NCBI GenBank assembly: GCA_049970695.1
Contig: JBMFML010000001.1
Location: forward strand, 62,001-126,000
From: UBA285 sp049970695
GTDB taxonomy: Archaea > Thermoproteota > Thermoprotei_A > Sulfolobales > Desulfurococcaceae
Direction: 5' to 3'
Length of the DNA stretch: 64,000 nucleotides
Part shown: positions 35,222 through 43,538 of the stretch, in pieces
Position numbering within the stretch: the stretch's first letter is position 1
How the letters are laid out: each line of letters begins with the position of its first letter
Position numbers and translations under genes: made by a program
The notes under the pieces: generated by a model
Seen by the model: the letters and a program-made list of their open reading frames with translations, nothing else
Told to the model about the DNA's origin: nothing
Database searches by the model: none

Positions 35222-35629
35222 TTGTGTGTAGAAATGACTTGCAATAACTTGCTCACGGTGGGAGCCTTGTCTGAAGAAGAAATCCCCGAGAGCATACTGG
35301 CTAAGAAGATGAGGAAGTACATGGCTGTCCTCCAGAAGAAGAGCGGGGGCTCCATCGAAGAAGACCCCGAGAAAGTCGTAATGAAGCTCGCAGAAGACGA
35401 CCGCGCAGTTGAGCTCTTAGAAAAGCTTAAGCAGCTCTATCCGGACATCTACAAGGTCCTCGTCTCTGAGCTCTACAAGCTTGCTAAGGCGGGGCAGCTG
35501 AAGAGCCTGGATGGGCTAACGGTCTACGCCATTATAAAGCAACTAGGGCTTGACATACGGCCAGAAATTAGAATACGCTTTGTAAAGCACGGTAAAGAAG
35601 TGGACTTCAAGGACTACTTAGGAAGTTAG
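35222..35629 (+). CDS. Hypothetical helical protein
   Basis: This protein of about 131-135 residues is mostly charged helix (KKMRKYMAVLQKK, DRAVELLEKLKQLYPDIYKVLVSELYKLAKAG split). It ends in a short beta-like stretch (RPEIRIRFVKHG). There is no signal peptide or membrane segment. I do not recognise the family. The start is uncertain: GAGGAG lies only 3 nt before TTG 35222 and 15 nt before ATG 35234. It is divergent from the molybdoenzyme gene and convergent with the CDF transporter gene. Confidence 0.7.
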   Translation: MCVEMTCNNLLTVGALSEEEIPESILAKKMRKYMAVLQKKSGGSIEEDPEKVVMKLAEDDRAVELLEKLKQLYPDIYKVLVSELYKLAKAGQLKSLDGLTVYAIIKQLGLDIRPEIRIRFVKHGKEVDFKDYLGS

Positions 35630-35634
35630 CGGCG

Positions 35635-36543
35635 TTACTCCATTTTCTCGACTTCGCCAATAATCCTCCTAAAGGTCTTATCATGCCTCTCGGCAACAAA
35701 CTCTATTACTACGTGCTTAAACCTGGAATCAACCTTCTTCACTTCTTCTTCTATTTTAGCTGAGAGCTTTTCTAGGTCTTCTACGTCCATGTCTTTGCCG
35801 ACTTCTACTTCCAGAATGAGCATGTACTCGTCTTCGGTTACCATTGCTGCGTTGAATGCGTTGACGTCTTTCACCTCGGGTATGCTGAGCACTCTATTGA
35901 GTACTTCTTTGAGAACTCTCTTTGGAGGCGAACGCCCTATTAGCACGTAGAAGTACCGGTAGCCTACTGTAGCAGCCGATACGAGGACTACTACAGATAT
36001 TGCTACGCTTCCAACGACGTCTACTGCAGTACTAGCTGTTATCATTGCGATTAGCGCCAAAATGCTGCCACTCGCATCGCTGAGAGCATCTATTAGTCCA
36101 CTAGTGACTGCTGGGTCTTTCGACTTTCTGCGCCACTTCACAACCAGCACTACTGCGTAAAAGTTGAGCGCTACTGCTACCAAAAACGAGTACACAGAGT
36201 ATGCTTTTGTAGAAATAGCGTAAGACCCCTCAACTAGCGCGAGCGTCTTGAAGACTGCCACTATAAAGAGTGTTGTTGAAAACAGGAATATCGAGAGGAG
36301 GCCGAGAGCGTACACGGCTCTCTTGGTTCCAAAGGGGTACTCAATACTGCTCTTAGACTTAAACCGAAGTCCTGCTAGTATTAGTCCCAGCCCCACGGTA
36401 TCGCCTACGTCGTTGAGCAAGTCTAGGAATACGCTTGTCGCTGTAGTCCCGCTCGCCGCCACGCCTTTCAGTAGTGCTGAGAGCAGATTAATTACGAATA
36501 GAGTTAAAATTACGCTACTCAATTCCCACCCAAACCCTTCCAA
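35635..36543 (-). CDS. Cation diffusion facilitator (CDF) metal exporter
   Basis: This 302-residue protein has six transmembrane helices and a cytoplasmic ferredoxin-like C-terminal domain (about 205-300). The metal site is formed by DxxxD in TM2 (DLLND) and DxxxD in TM5 (DALSD). The family EYPFGTKRAV loop follows TM2. An Asp-only site of this kind is found in exporters for Mn, Fe or Zn; the exact metal cannot be read. Monocistronic, 145 bp from the next gene. Confidence 0.87.
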   Translation of the reverse strand: MEGFGWELSSVILTLFVINLLSALLKGVAASGTTATSVFLDLLNDVGDTVGLGLILAGLRFKSKSSIEYPFGTKRAVYALGLLSIFLFSTTLFIVAVFKTLALVEGSYAISTKAYSVYSFLVAVALNFYAVVLVVKWRRKSKDPAVTSGLIDALSDASGSILALIAMITASTAVDVVGSVAISVVVLVSAATVGYRYFYVLIGRSPPKRVLKEVLNRVLSIPEVKDVNAFNAAMVTEDEYMLILEVEVGKDMDVEDLEKLSAKIEEEVKKVDSRFKHVVIEFVAERHDKTFRRIIGEVEKME

Positions 36544-36687
36544 CAGAGCAGGTACAAGCAGGCCTTATATGTCTTTGCGACAAGCTTTTTAAGCGTTTCC
36601 GAAAGCTTCAGGCGAGGTCGGCTTCATCACTAGTCAGGCGCGGAACTCGAGGCATCACTCGCCAGTATTGGTCTTTTCTTTAAAGAG

Positions 36688-37587
36688 CTAATATGCGTGT
36701 AGCTTGGAGTTTTGTGGGATCTCGCGGCCTTCCCAGAGCTCTCTCCTGTAAGCCTCGAGTTGCCTAACCTCTTGGCCCGTAAACTCCGCCGCCGTAAGCA
36801 CCCTGACATCAACTGCACTAGTGGCGAGCTGCTTCATGTACTTCGCGTAATTTTTGTCCCTGAGTAGGTGGTGGTCGACTATAATTGTGGATCCCGGCTT
36901 AGCGAGCCTGACAACTCTTGACATGTTCTCCAGTAACTGCTTAACTCGCCCTACTGGTTCCAAATATGTTGGAGGCCCGCTTACAATCAACAAATCCCAC
37001 TTCCTCTCTAGCGCGAAGTCGAGTGACTCTTGGCATACGAATCCCTGGACGTCGCTTGCGTGTACTACAGTATAGTCGTCTTCGCTGATTGCCACGGCAA
37101 TTACCCAGCCCAGCTTAGTATTGCACTCTCCGTGAGGGAGGGGCTTTGAAAACTCTACTCTGACTTTTCCAATGCTCAACGCCTTGCCATCAACGTAAGC
37201 AATGCTCTTGACCTTAGTCTCGACGCCCATTTTCTTAAACAGCACGTATGCTCTAAGCCTCTGGCTGTAGTTTACGTAGCTTTGGGGGTTTTTCACGAAC
37301 AGGGATTTCCCCTTATAGTACTCCTCCTCGCCTCTCCTGTAGAGATAGTGGTCTCGGTGGTAGTGGGTTATGACAACGTACTCCGCGTTTTCGAGTAGGG
37401 AGTATATTTCGCTGAGCTTGCTCGAAAGAGCCCTTAACTCGGTATCGTGGGGTGGGAGCCCATACCTCCGAGGCGCCAGCGCTGCACCTGGGTCAATGAA
37501 TATGGCCCCCTCGCTGGTTTCAACTAGCGTAGCCATGCTCCTAACTCCCATGCTATCAAAGGCTACTAGCTTTACTCTCAACAGCAC
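36688..37587 (-). CDS. UPF0282-family metallo-beta-lactamase-fold hydrolase
   Basis: This 299-residue protein contains the metal-binding THYHRDH motif (the HxHxDH signature) after an IDPGAALAPRR strand, a later HGECNT, HASDVQG and a final DHHLLRD. This set matches the archaeal UPF0282 family of predicted metal-dependent hydrolases. Its substrate is unknown; nucleic acid or small phosphoesters are possible. GTG 37587 or TTG 37581 may start it. Only 8 bp separate it from the divergent nucS frame, so one of the two starts is probably further in. Confidence 0.85.
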   Translation of the reverse strand: MLLRVKLVAFDSMGVRSMATLVETSEGAIFIDPGAALAPRRYGLPPHDTELRALSSKLSEIYSLLENAEYVVITHYHRDHYLYRRGEEEYYKGKSLFVKNPQSYVNYSQRLRAYVLFKKMGVETKVKSIAYVDGKALSIGKVRVEFSKPLPHGECNTKLGWVIAVAISEDDYTVVHASDVQGFVCQESLDFALERKWDLLIVSGPPTYLEPVGRVKQLLENMSRVVRLAKPGSTIIVDHHLLRDKNYAKYMKQLATSAVDVRVLTAAEFTGQEVRQLEAYRRELWEGREIPQNSKLHAY

Positions 37588-37595
37588 GTACCCCT

Positions 37596-38429
37596 GTGCT
37601 TATGAAAAACCCGTACAGACATAATGTCGTACTTGGTGTCTTTAAGTTGAAGCTAAAGACTTTGAATACGCCAAGCCTAGAAGAGGCAGCCGCGTTCATC
37701 AAGTCCGCTCTCCTTGAGAAAGCAACCATTATCATCATCGGCGAGTGCCGAGTCGACTACGAAGGTAGGGGTGCTTCGAGACTCGAGCTAGGTGAGAGGT
37801 TCGTCATCATAAAGCAAGATGGGTCGGTATTAGTTCACAGGCCTACGGGGTTTTCGCCAGTAAACTGGCAACCACCAGCATCAGTCATTGAAGTCGCCTT
37901 TAGACGCGAGATAGGCCTGTTAGTACATGCGGTGAGGGAAAGCCCGCGTGAGTACCTAACCGTAGTATTCACACGTGTAGATCTCGTAGTCTCCGCCAAG
38001 CTCGTTGATGCAGGCGAGTTTGTAATGTACGCTGACGAACCCACCATGAGAGACGTTATTGCCGAAACTCCCTCCCTTGTGGAAGAGGGGCTCAGAGTAC
38101 TTGCCGTGGAAAAGCCCGTGGGGAGCGGCAAAGTAGATCTCTATGGAGTCGATAAAAACGGCAGACCGGTCTTAGTAGAGCTAAAGAGAACAACAGCTAC
38201 GCGTGAAGCCGCTATTCAGCTCAAACACTACGTTGAGGCTTTCAAAAGAGAGCACGGCCAGCAACCTAGAGGCATTTTAGTAGCACCAGCATTCTCGCCA
38301 TCAGCAATTGAAACCCTTCTCAGGCTGGGGCTTGAGTACAGGCATGTAGACTTGAAGAAGGTGTGGCTCTTAGTAAAGCAAAAGCAGCGAAAGCGAATTC
38401 CTTCACTAGAGGATTTTTCTAAGAAGTGA
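37596..38429 (+). CDS. nucS: Mismatch-specific endonuclease NucS/EndoMS
   Basis: This protein of up to 277 residues is a PD-(D/E)xK nuclease acting with PCNA on mismatches and branched DNA. The N-terminal beta domain has GECRVDYEGRGAS, LGERFVIIKQDGSVLVHRP (split) and SPVNWQPP. The C-terminal catalytic core has GSGKVDLYGVDKNGRPVLVELKR (split) with D and ExK, then QLKHYVEA. The start is unsure: GTG 37596, ATG 37602 or TTG 37662. The last lies 22 nt behind a TATA-like CTTTAAGTTG and puts NTPSLEEAAAFI first. Its stop overlaps the next gene by 4 bp (GTGA). Confidence 0.92.
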   Translation: MLMKNPYRHNVVLGVFKLKLKTLNTPSLEEAAAFIKSALLEKATIIIIGECRVDYEGRGASRLELGERFVIIKQDGSVLVHRPTGFSPVNWQPPASVIEVAFRREIGLLVHAVRESPREYLTVVFTRVDLVVSAKLVDAGEFVMYADEPTMRDVIAETPSLVEEGLRVLAVEKPVGSGKVDLYGVDKNGRPVLVELKRTTATREAAIQLKHYVEAFKREHGQQPRGILVAPAFSPSAIETLLRLGLEYRHVDLKKVWLLVKQKQRKRIPSLEDFSKK

Positions 38430-38947
38430 GCGAAGTGCCTTACCTCGTAAAGCCAGAAGTCTACGACACGCTCTACAGAGATGAGCAGTTTACAAAATAC
38501 GAGTGCCTATTGAGGCGCGTAAAGGACGTTAGAGGAAGTGTTGCAGACGTGGGTTGCGGCACGGCGCTCTTCTACGAGTACCTGCTCTTCAAGGGCCTTG
38601 CACCCACTAGATATGTATGCCTCGACCCGAGTGAAGAAATGCTTGAAGTAGCCGCTTCAAAGCTCTCGAAAAGAGCAAATACCATCTTAGTAGTCAGCTA
38701 CGCAGAGGAAATGCCGCTTAGAGACCTCTTGTTTGACCTCACCGTGTCTATCTCAACGTGGGGAGCTATATCGGATAAAGCGAGCGCCCTAGAGGAAATG
38801 CTGCGAGTAACCAAGCCAGGTGGCACTGTAGTCGTAACGGGGCACCCCAGGACATATTCGGTGAAGCCGAGCGACTTAAACCCGAAGTTCAAGTACTACG
38901 CTGAGTGCATTGACGAATTTTACATTGCAAGCAACGACCCCAGCTAG
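38426..38947 (+). CDS. Class I SAM-dependent methyltransferase (short)
   Basis: This 173-residue Rossmann methyltransferase has motif I ADVGCGTALF, an acidic loop CLDPSEEML (motif II), a VSYAEEMPL strand and TKPGGTVVVTGHP (post-III). It resembles UbiE/COQ5-type small-molecule methyltransferases but is shorter than most and lacks the final beta-hairpin strands. Substrate unknown. GTG overlaps the nucS stop (GTGA), indicating translational coupling with nucS. Confidence 0.82.
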   Translation: MSEVPYLVKPEVYDTLYRDEQFTKYECLLRRVKDVRGSVADVGCGTALFYEYLLFKGLAPTRYVCLDPSEEMLEVAASKLSKRANTILVVSYAEEMPLRDLLFDLTVSISTWGAISDKASALEEMLRVTKPGGTVVVTGHPRTYSVKPSDLNPKFKYYAECIDEFYIASNDPS

Positions 38948-39117
38948 CAGATAAAGCCCGCCCAAGACACTACTCTACAGTAGCATCCCCCCTAGCTTCT
39001 TTTCAATGCAAGGACGCACCCTATGTGCTGCAAATCCTCGCCTTATGTAGTTACAGCTACACGTACAAAACGCGCGTAGAAGGTGGTTTTCTCCGATTGT
39101 TAAAGTCCTTTTCAATG

Positions 39118-39432
39118 CTAGTGTTTGAGCTTTACGTTTATGCTTTCTGGCGCTATTCTGCCGTAGTCTATGCTGACGAACTCTATATTGCTGCCTCTAA
39201 TGACCACTTTACCGAGCCTCATGGAGGGCTCTCCGTTGTTATACTCTACGCAGTCTGAGAGCACCACGTTCATTACTCCATCAGCCAGCTCTAGGACTCC
39301 GACGTACTCGTAACCGCCCTTGGTCTTCACAAGCACGACGTTTCCCTCAGCGCTCTTGAGCACTTTCAGCGGATTTGGTGGTTTTACGTTTTTCTGTTGT
39401 GGAGCCAAAAACCCTCCCTTAATACCACTCAT
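39118..39432 (-). CDS. Sm-like archaeal protein (Lsm/SmAP)
   Basis: This 104-residue protein has an Sm1 block (VVLVKTKGGYEYVGVLELADGVMNVVL, split) and an Sm2 block (LGKVVIRGSNIEFVSID, split), joined by a short DCVEYNNGEPS linker. An N-terminal extension of about 25 residues and a C-terminal tail rich in polar residues flank the fold. Archaeal Sm proteins form seven-membered rings that bind U-rich RNA. The convergent methyltransferase gene ends 170 bp away, and the intervening 38948-39117 holds nothing I recognise. Confidence 0.92.
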   Translation of the reverse strand: MSGIKGGFLAPQQKNVKPPNPLKVLKSAEGNVVLVKTKGGYEYVGVLELADGVMNVVLSDCVEYNNGEPSMRLGKVVIRGSNIEFVSIDYGRIAPESINVKLKH

Positions 39433-39473
39433 TTTTGCGTAACATCCGACCTACTACTCTGTTAGCGGCGAAG

Positions 39474-39490
39474 GGGTTTTAAATAAAAAC
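39474..39490 (-). promoter_or_regulatory. TATA region of the Lsm gene
   Basis: The A/T-rich block GGTTTTAAATAAAAAC (plus 39475-39490) lies about 45 nt before the Lsm ATG. It is nearly symmetric and could also drive transcription to the right into 39.5-39.9 kb. Confidence 0.45.
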
Positions 39491-39890
39491 ACCAGAGATA
39501 GTGTCGAGTCCGGGTACACTGCCACAGAAAGTTCCAGGGCGCTCTAGAACAAACATTTTTGTTTCGAGGGCATAGGTGGTAGACGGTCGCCTACTCGTGG
39601 AAAAAGTTGCGAGGCTGGCATAGGCTGCAGCGCTACTACTCTGAGCTACCAGCTTGCCGTTTTACCGCGGTTACTGCAAGCACAGGGCTGCTTCGAGCCT
39701 AGAAGTGGGGTTCTCAACGTATCGGTAAAAAGGATTGGGGCGCAGGGGCTCATTAGCACTGGAAACGGGGCTCACGTGAAGAGCGAGTAGCTTTAAAGGT
39801 GCAGCGATCAAGTCGCTCCATTGACCATTTAACTACTTGCGTTAAAAAAGTAAAGGGGGGGCTGGGGGTACTCGTTGTAGTGGTGGAAGC
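39491..39890. other. 400-bp region without a gene
   Basis: No reading frame of useful size or protein match is seen. It holds several small inverted repeats, for example AAACA/TGTTT around 39551-39564 and GGCT/AGCC near 39686-39700, and a direct repeat GGGGCTCA near 39746 and 39768. A TATA-like GCTTTAAAGG (39790-39799) and CATTTAAC (39826-39833) probably belong to the next gene. A GCCACAGAAAG segment at 39520-39530 recalls a conserved RNase P RNA motif, but the rest does not fit. A structured RNA is possible but unproven. Confidence 0.35.
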
Positions 39891-41216
39891 TTGGCGGTCT
39901 GGGGCCTTGGTCGCGGCCTCTTCGCGCTAGTAGTTCTGGCTGTAGCTCTTGCTCCTACAATGGCTGCTGTAGTAGCGTTCAACGACGAGCTGTCTGTTGT
40001 TATTAGTTCGTGGCTCGAGGGGAGGCCCAGAATGCTGGTAAAGCTGGAGGTTGCCCTGCCAAAGGTTGATGCCGACTACTGCGGCGTCCTGGTTCTCAGG
40101 TTTCCAACGCCGTACAACCCAACGAAGAATGGCCGCGTCGAGGTCGTTTACAAGGGCCTCCACAGGCCCGGCGAGGTCGCAGTAGCAAAGAACATGCTGT
40201 TCGCAGTAGTAGTTAAGCACGAGCTAGACGAGAAGACGGGCGAGTACAGAGTAGGCTACTACGAGCCCCAGGAGTACCCGGTCTTCGTCCACTGCGTTAA
40301 GAATGGGAGAATGGTGTTTGAGTGGAGGAGGACTATCGAGGTGTTTCCCAACAGCATCATATACACTAAGAGAGTAGTTGTGAGCGAGAAAGGTAGCACG
40401 TTAGCCGGCTTTGCCAGCCCGCAGAATGGCTCGCCGGGGCGCGTCGCCTTTGCTCTTGACGAGGGCTCATCGGCTCACGCCTTTACGTGCAGCATCGTAA
40501 TAGAAGAGGAGGGCTACGACTACAAGAAGGGCTTGTGCCACACGTGGGTTCGAGGGCCCTGGCTTTACTCAATAAGCGGGCTTCAAGTGAGGTTTGGCTT
40601 AATAGGCCGCATACCACCCTCGGCAGTGTACTTGGAGCACTTCTGCGACTCGGAAATGCCTGTGCCCACTAGAAACGAGCGGGAGGTGAATTGGCAATCG
40701 TGTGGAAAGAAAATAACACCATCTGTTATCAGCGGGGAGACTTCCCCAGTCTCCGGGTACTACAGGGATAGGGTGTATTTCCAGGTGAGATACATCTATG
40801 AGTGGGCGAGAGGGTGCTACGATGGCGTTGCCGGTGTCTGCTACCAGTACTGGCTGTTGTACCCCGCTGAAATAGGGAGTGTGGCGCTCAGCTCGGAAGA
40901 GCCCCAAATACCCGACGAGCTGTCCTCTTGGTACCCTCCATCGCAAATACCCTACTATGCTTCCCCTGGAGGAATAGGAGTCACCGAGATATACTTTAGT
41001 CCAACCTCCGAATCCAACGAAGTAATCACAGGCATAGAGGTCACGTTCTCATTTAGCTGGGGCCCGGCGACGTTGACGGTCGCTCTCTACAAGTCGGTGA
41101 GAAGCGATACTCAGTACGACACGCCCTACGTCAAGATCGATGCGTCTAGGTACTACTGGTGGTGGTACAGAGACAACGATAAGCGAAACTTAGAGGTCAT
41201 TGTTGCGCCGCGATAG
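39891..41216 (+). CDS. Secreted protein of unknown function
   Basis: This 441-residue protein has a clear N-terminal signal sequence (LFALVVLAVALAPTMA), no other strong transmembrane segment, and a beta-rich, aromatic-rich mature part (several Tyr/Trp runs such as RYYWWWYRD near the end). Seven or more Cys residues in the mature part could form disulfides. I recognise no domain. Starts at TTG 39891 with GTGGTGG upstream. A strong hairpin follows the stop codon. Low-conservation surface protein is the best description. Confidence 0.65.
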   Translation: MAVWGLGRGLFALVVLAVALAPTMAAVVAFNDELSVVISSWLEGRPRMLVKLEVALPKVDADYCGVLVLRFPTPYNPTKNGRVEVVYKGLHRPGEVAVAKNMLFAVVVKHELDEKTGEYRVGYYEPQEYPVFVHCVKNGRMVFEWRRTIEVFPNSIIYTKRVVVSEKGSTLAGFASPQNGSPGRVAFALDEGSSAHAFTCSIVIEEEGYDYKKGLCHTWVRGPWLYSISGLQVRFGLIGRIPPSAVYLEHFCDSEMPVPTRNEREVNWQSCGKKITPSVISGETSPVSGYYRDRVYFQVRYIYEWARGCYDGVAGVCYQYWLLYPAEIGSVALSSEEPQIPDELSSWYPPSQIPYYASPGGIGVTEIYFSPTSESNEVITGIEVTFSFSWGPATLTVALYKSVRSDTQYDTPYVKIDASRYYWWWYRDNDKRNLEVIVAPR

Positions 41217-41223
41217 GGCTTTG

Positions 41224-41250
41224 AAGGGGGCGCGAAGCCCCCTTTAAAAC
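41224..41250 (+). terminator. GC hairpin after the secreted-protein gene
   Basis: A perfect 8-bp inverted repeat AAGGGGGC/GCCCCCTT (41224-41231 and 41237-41244) with a 5-nt GCGAA loop lies 8 bp after the stop codon. Stable hairpins are rare as archaeal terminators, so it may instead protect the 3' end or act on both strands. Confidence 0.5.
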
Positions 41251-41439
41251 CGCGGAGAACTCTTAGGTGCACCGAAGCTTGGCTTGGTAGGGCCGCTGCT
41301 CCTAACGCGCCCCTCGCTAATCTTCTTTTTATGCACCGCGAACTGCTCTCTGGGAGCGCTTTCTGCTGGCAAAACCACCGGCTTTTATTACTACGTTTGC
41401 GTAAATGATATTGATGAGAACTGGAAACTGGGTAGAGCA

Positions 41440-41964
41440 ATGGGCTTGGAGATCTGGCTGGAGGAGAGAGTTAAGGCTGTGGCTGGGGAGCTTGGATACG
41501 TAAAGACTGTTGATGGCTTCTTAGTAAAGCTCTCCACGCTCCTCTACGAGATAACCAACGAGTGCTTCGGGAACCCAGAGTGCGCCAGAGGCCTCTTTGA
41601 GAAGGCGCTGAAACACCCGCTTCTCGCACGCGAGCTCTCGCGCCTCTCGTGCTACGCTGATGCCGTTAAAAAGACCGTGGAAGCCGACCCGAGATTTAGA
41701 GACCTGCGCACATACTCAGATGTCTTGCTCGGGGTCTTAGCAAGCCTCGAGTGTAGGGGCGAAGCGCTCGAGCTCTCTCGAGACGCTACTTTCAGAATTG
41801 TAGAAAAGGAAGAGCTGGAGCGCAGAGAAGTAATTGAAGAAAGGGCTAGAAAACCGCTCTTGCTCAAGCCCAGGAAGCGCTACTTGACTTACTTCGTGGT
41901 CGGGCTTGTTGCCGCCGCTGTTTTGCTTATTGCAATACTACTAGTCGCGAGTAAGTTACCGTAG
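41440..41964 (+). CDS. Hypothetical tail-anchored membrane protein
   Basis: This protein of about 174 residues has a helical soluble part containing four or five Cys residues (ECFGNPEC, LSCYADA, LECRGE) and a single C-terminal transmembrane helix (about residues 146-168) preceded by a basic RKPLLLKPRKR stretch. That is tail-anchored topology with the domain in the cytoplasm. No family recognised. I start at ATG 41440; the frame is open to 41284, but the earlier part overlaps promoter-like A/T sequence. Its last 9 bp overlap the convergent aminotransferase gene. Confidence 0.65.
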   Translation: MGLEIWLEERVKAVAGELGYVKTVDGFLVKLSTLLYEITNECFGNPECARGLFEKALKHPLLARELSRLSCYADAVKKTVEADPRFRDLRTYSDVLLGVLASLECRGEALELSRDATFRIVEKEELERREVIEERARKPLLLKPRKRYLTYFVVGLVAAAVLLIAILLVASKLP

Positions 41965-43305
41965 CGCCTCAGATAGGGCTTCTCTAAATATCTCCAGCCC
42001 CGTCTTGGCTTCTTCCTCGGATATTACTAGTGGCGGTGCCAACCTAACCGCGCTCTTGCCGCAGGGCAGCATCACGAGCCCCCTTTCCAGTGCCGCCTTG
42101 ACTACTTTGCCCCTGGTAGCGGGATCTGGCTTCTTGCTTTTCTTGTCCACGACGAATTCTACGCCCCAGGCTAGGCCTATTCCTCTGACGTCTCCCACCT
42201 TTTCGTACTTTTCTTTGAGAGGCATGAGCTCGTCTCTAAATAGCTTTTCGAGCTCCTGCACTCTCGGTAGTAGCCTTTCAACGACTTTAATGGCTTCTAA
42301 GGCCGCTACGCACGCTAGTGCGTGGCCGCCAAACGTGTTGCTGTGTATTCCGGGTTCCCTGAAGTCCAAGTCCGCTCTAAAGATCGTTGCTCCAATTGGC
42401 ATGACTCCTCCTCCAAGCGCCTTGGCAAGGGTTATTACTTCAGGGGCTACGTTGAAGTGCTCTATTGCGAACATCTTGCCAGTCCTCCCCATTCCCATTT
42501 GAACCTCGTCGTCGATGAGCAGTATTCCGTGCCTGTTCATTAGCTTCTTTAACTCTACGAAGAAGTCGCGCGGTGGAACGACGTAGCCTCCCTCGCCTTG
42601 TATAGGCTCGCTGATAATGGCCGCTACCTCCTCGGGTGGCACCAGCTTATCGAATATGTAGTCTTCAATGAACTCTAAGACCCTGTTGATCAGCTCGCCT
42701 GGGTTTTCATAACCATCTATGTGCCACGGGTTTCTGTATGGATTCGGGTATGGAACGTGCACGACTCCCGGCATCCATGGAAAAGTCCCCTTTCTCTGCA
42801 CGCTCTTGCTAGCTGTTGCTGCGAGAGATCCCATGGTTCTTCCGTGGAACCCGCCGTAGAACGCTATCAGTACTTTCCTCCCAGTAGCCTGCCTAACGAG
42901 CTTTATTGCAGCTTCGTTAGCTTCTGTCCCGCTATTCGAGTAGAAGACCTTCTTTGGCCAGTTTCCTGGCGCTATTGATACGAGCTTCTTCGCGAGCTCC
43001 ACTTGGTATGGATTGAAGAAGTCTGTTCCAGCTGCGTGCGCGATTTTCTCTAGCTGTTCTATTACGGCTTTCTTAACGTCGGGGTGTGTTGGGTAGCCCA
43101 AGTTACATACTGCTATAGAGCTCGAGAAGTCTAGGTACTTGTTGCCATCGACGTCGTAAAGCCAGACGCCTTCACCCCGCTCTACTACGAGCGGCAGGTT
43201 CTCGGGATCGTGCGTTGTTGTTGCAACGTACTTATAGTGCTCATCTATCCAATACCTGGACTTCGACCCCGGCGAGCCCGGCTTTATTCCGACACTCGGC
43301 TTCAA
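41956..43305 (-). CDS. Class III PLP aminotransferase (GABA/ornithine type) or amino-acid racemase
   Basis: This 449-residue fold-type I PLP enzyme has SNSGTEANEAAIKL, FYGGFHGRT, SEPIQGEGG, LLIDDEVQMGMGRTGK and the Schiff-base lysine in LAKALGGG. It resembles 4-aminobutyrate/acetylornithine aminotransferases. In hyperthermophilic archaea, close relatives include ornithine aminotransferases and broad-specificity amino-acid racemases, so the exact activity is open. A TTG start at 43305 follows GGTGGTCACC. The nearest gene on the same strand is the Cas6-like gene 233 bp upstream, with a separate promoter between. Confidence 0.9.
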   Translation of the reverse strand: MKPSVGIKPGSPGSKSRYWIDEHYKYVATTTHDPENLPLVVERGEGVWLYDVDGNKYLDFSSSIAVCNLGYPTHPDVKKAVIEQLEKIAHAAGTDFFNPYQVELAKKLVSIAPGNWPKKVFYSNSGTEANEAAIKLVRQATGRKVLIAFYGGFHGRTMGSLAATASKSVQRKGTFPWMPGVVHVPYPNPYRNPWHIDGYENPGELINRVLEFIEDYIFDKLVPPEEVAAIISEPIQGEGGYVVPPRDFFVELKKLMNRHGILLIDDEVQMGMGRTGKMFAIEHFNVAPEVITLAKALGGGVMPIGATIFRADLDFREPGIHSNTFGGHALACVAALEAIKVVERLLPRVQELEKLFRDELMPLKEKYEKVGDVRGIGLAWGVEFVVDKKSKKPDPATRGKVVKAALERGLVMLPCGKSAVRLAPPLVISEEEAKTGLEIFREALSEALR

Positions 43306-43350
43306 TAGGTGACCACCAACAGCGTAGACCTAAGTTAGTAACCGGCCCCG

Positions 43351-43363
43351 GGCTATTTAAGCC
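43351..43363 (-). promoter_or_regulatory. TATA box of the aminotransferase gene
   Basis: GGCTTAAATAGCC on the minus strand, about 46 nt before the TTG start. The rest of 43364-43538 holds a small GAAAC/GTTTC inverted repeat (about 43489-43501) and no gene. Confidence 0.5.
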
Positions 43364-43538
43364 ATCTTTACTAGTCAGTACCCACACATACTCTACATAC
43401 TCGTTCTATACATCACTACGCATTACTACTCACTCGAGATAGCCGCTTCCTGCTAGACCGCTCGGGAAAAAGTCTTGGCTGCCAGTAGAAACAGGGTTTC
43501 TCTCGAAAGCCAACTACTACGAGCTGCTAATATGGCCA

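Noticed and set aside
39025..39258. 77-codon frame on the plus strand
   Set aside because: It lies largely opposite the Lsm gene, has no ribosome-binding site and its composition is that of an antisense shadow.
39500..39560. Possible RNase P RNA (CCACAGAAAG motif)
   Set aside because: Only one short conserved piece matches. The GAGGAAAGUC-type core and the 3' conserved regions are not found at sensible distances on either strand.
39600..39660. tRNA-like stretch on the minus strand (GGTAGCTCAG)
   Set aside because: A D-arm-like string is present, but no acceptor stem, no plausible anticodon arm and no TTCRANT T-loop follow.
43480..43510. Single CRISPR-repeat-like palindrome near the Cas6-like gene
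   Set aside because: GAAAC/GTTTC occurs once with no regularly spaced copies, so no array can be called.
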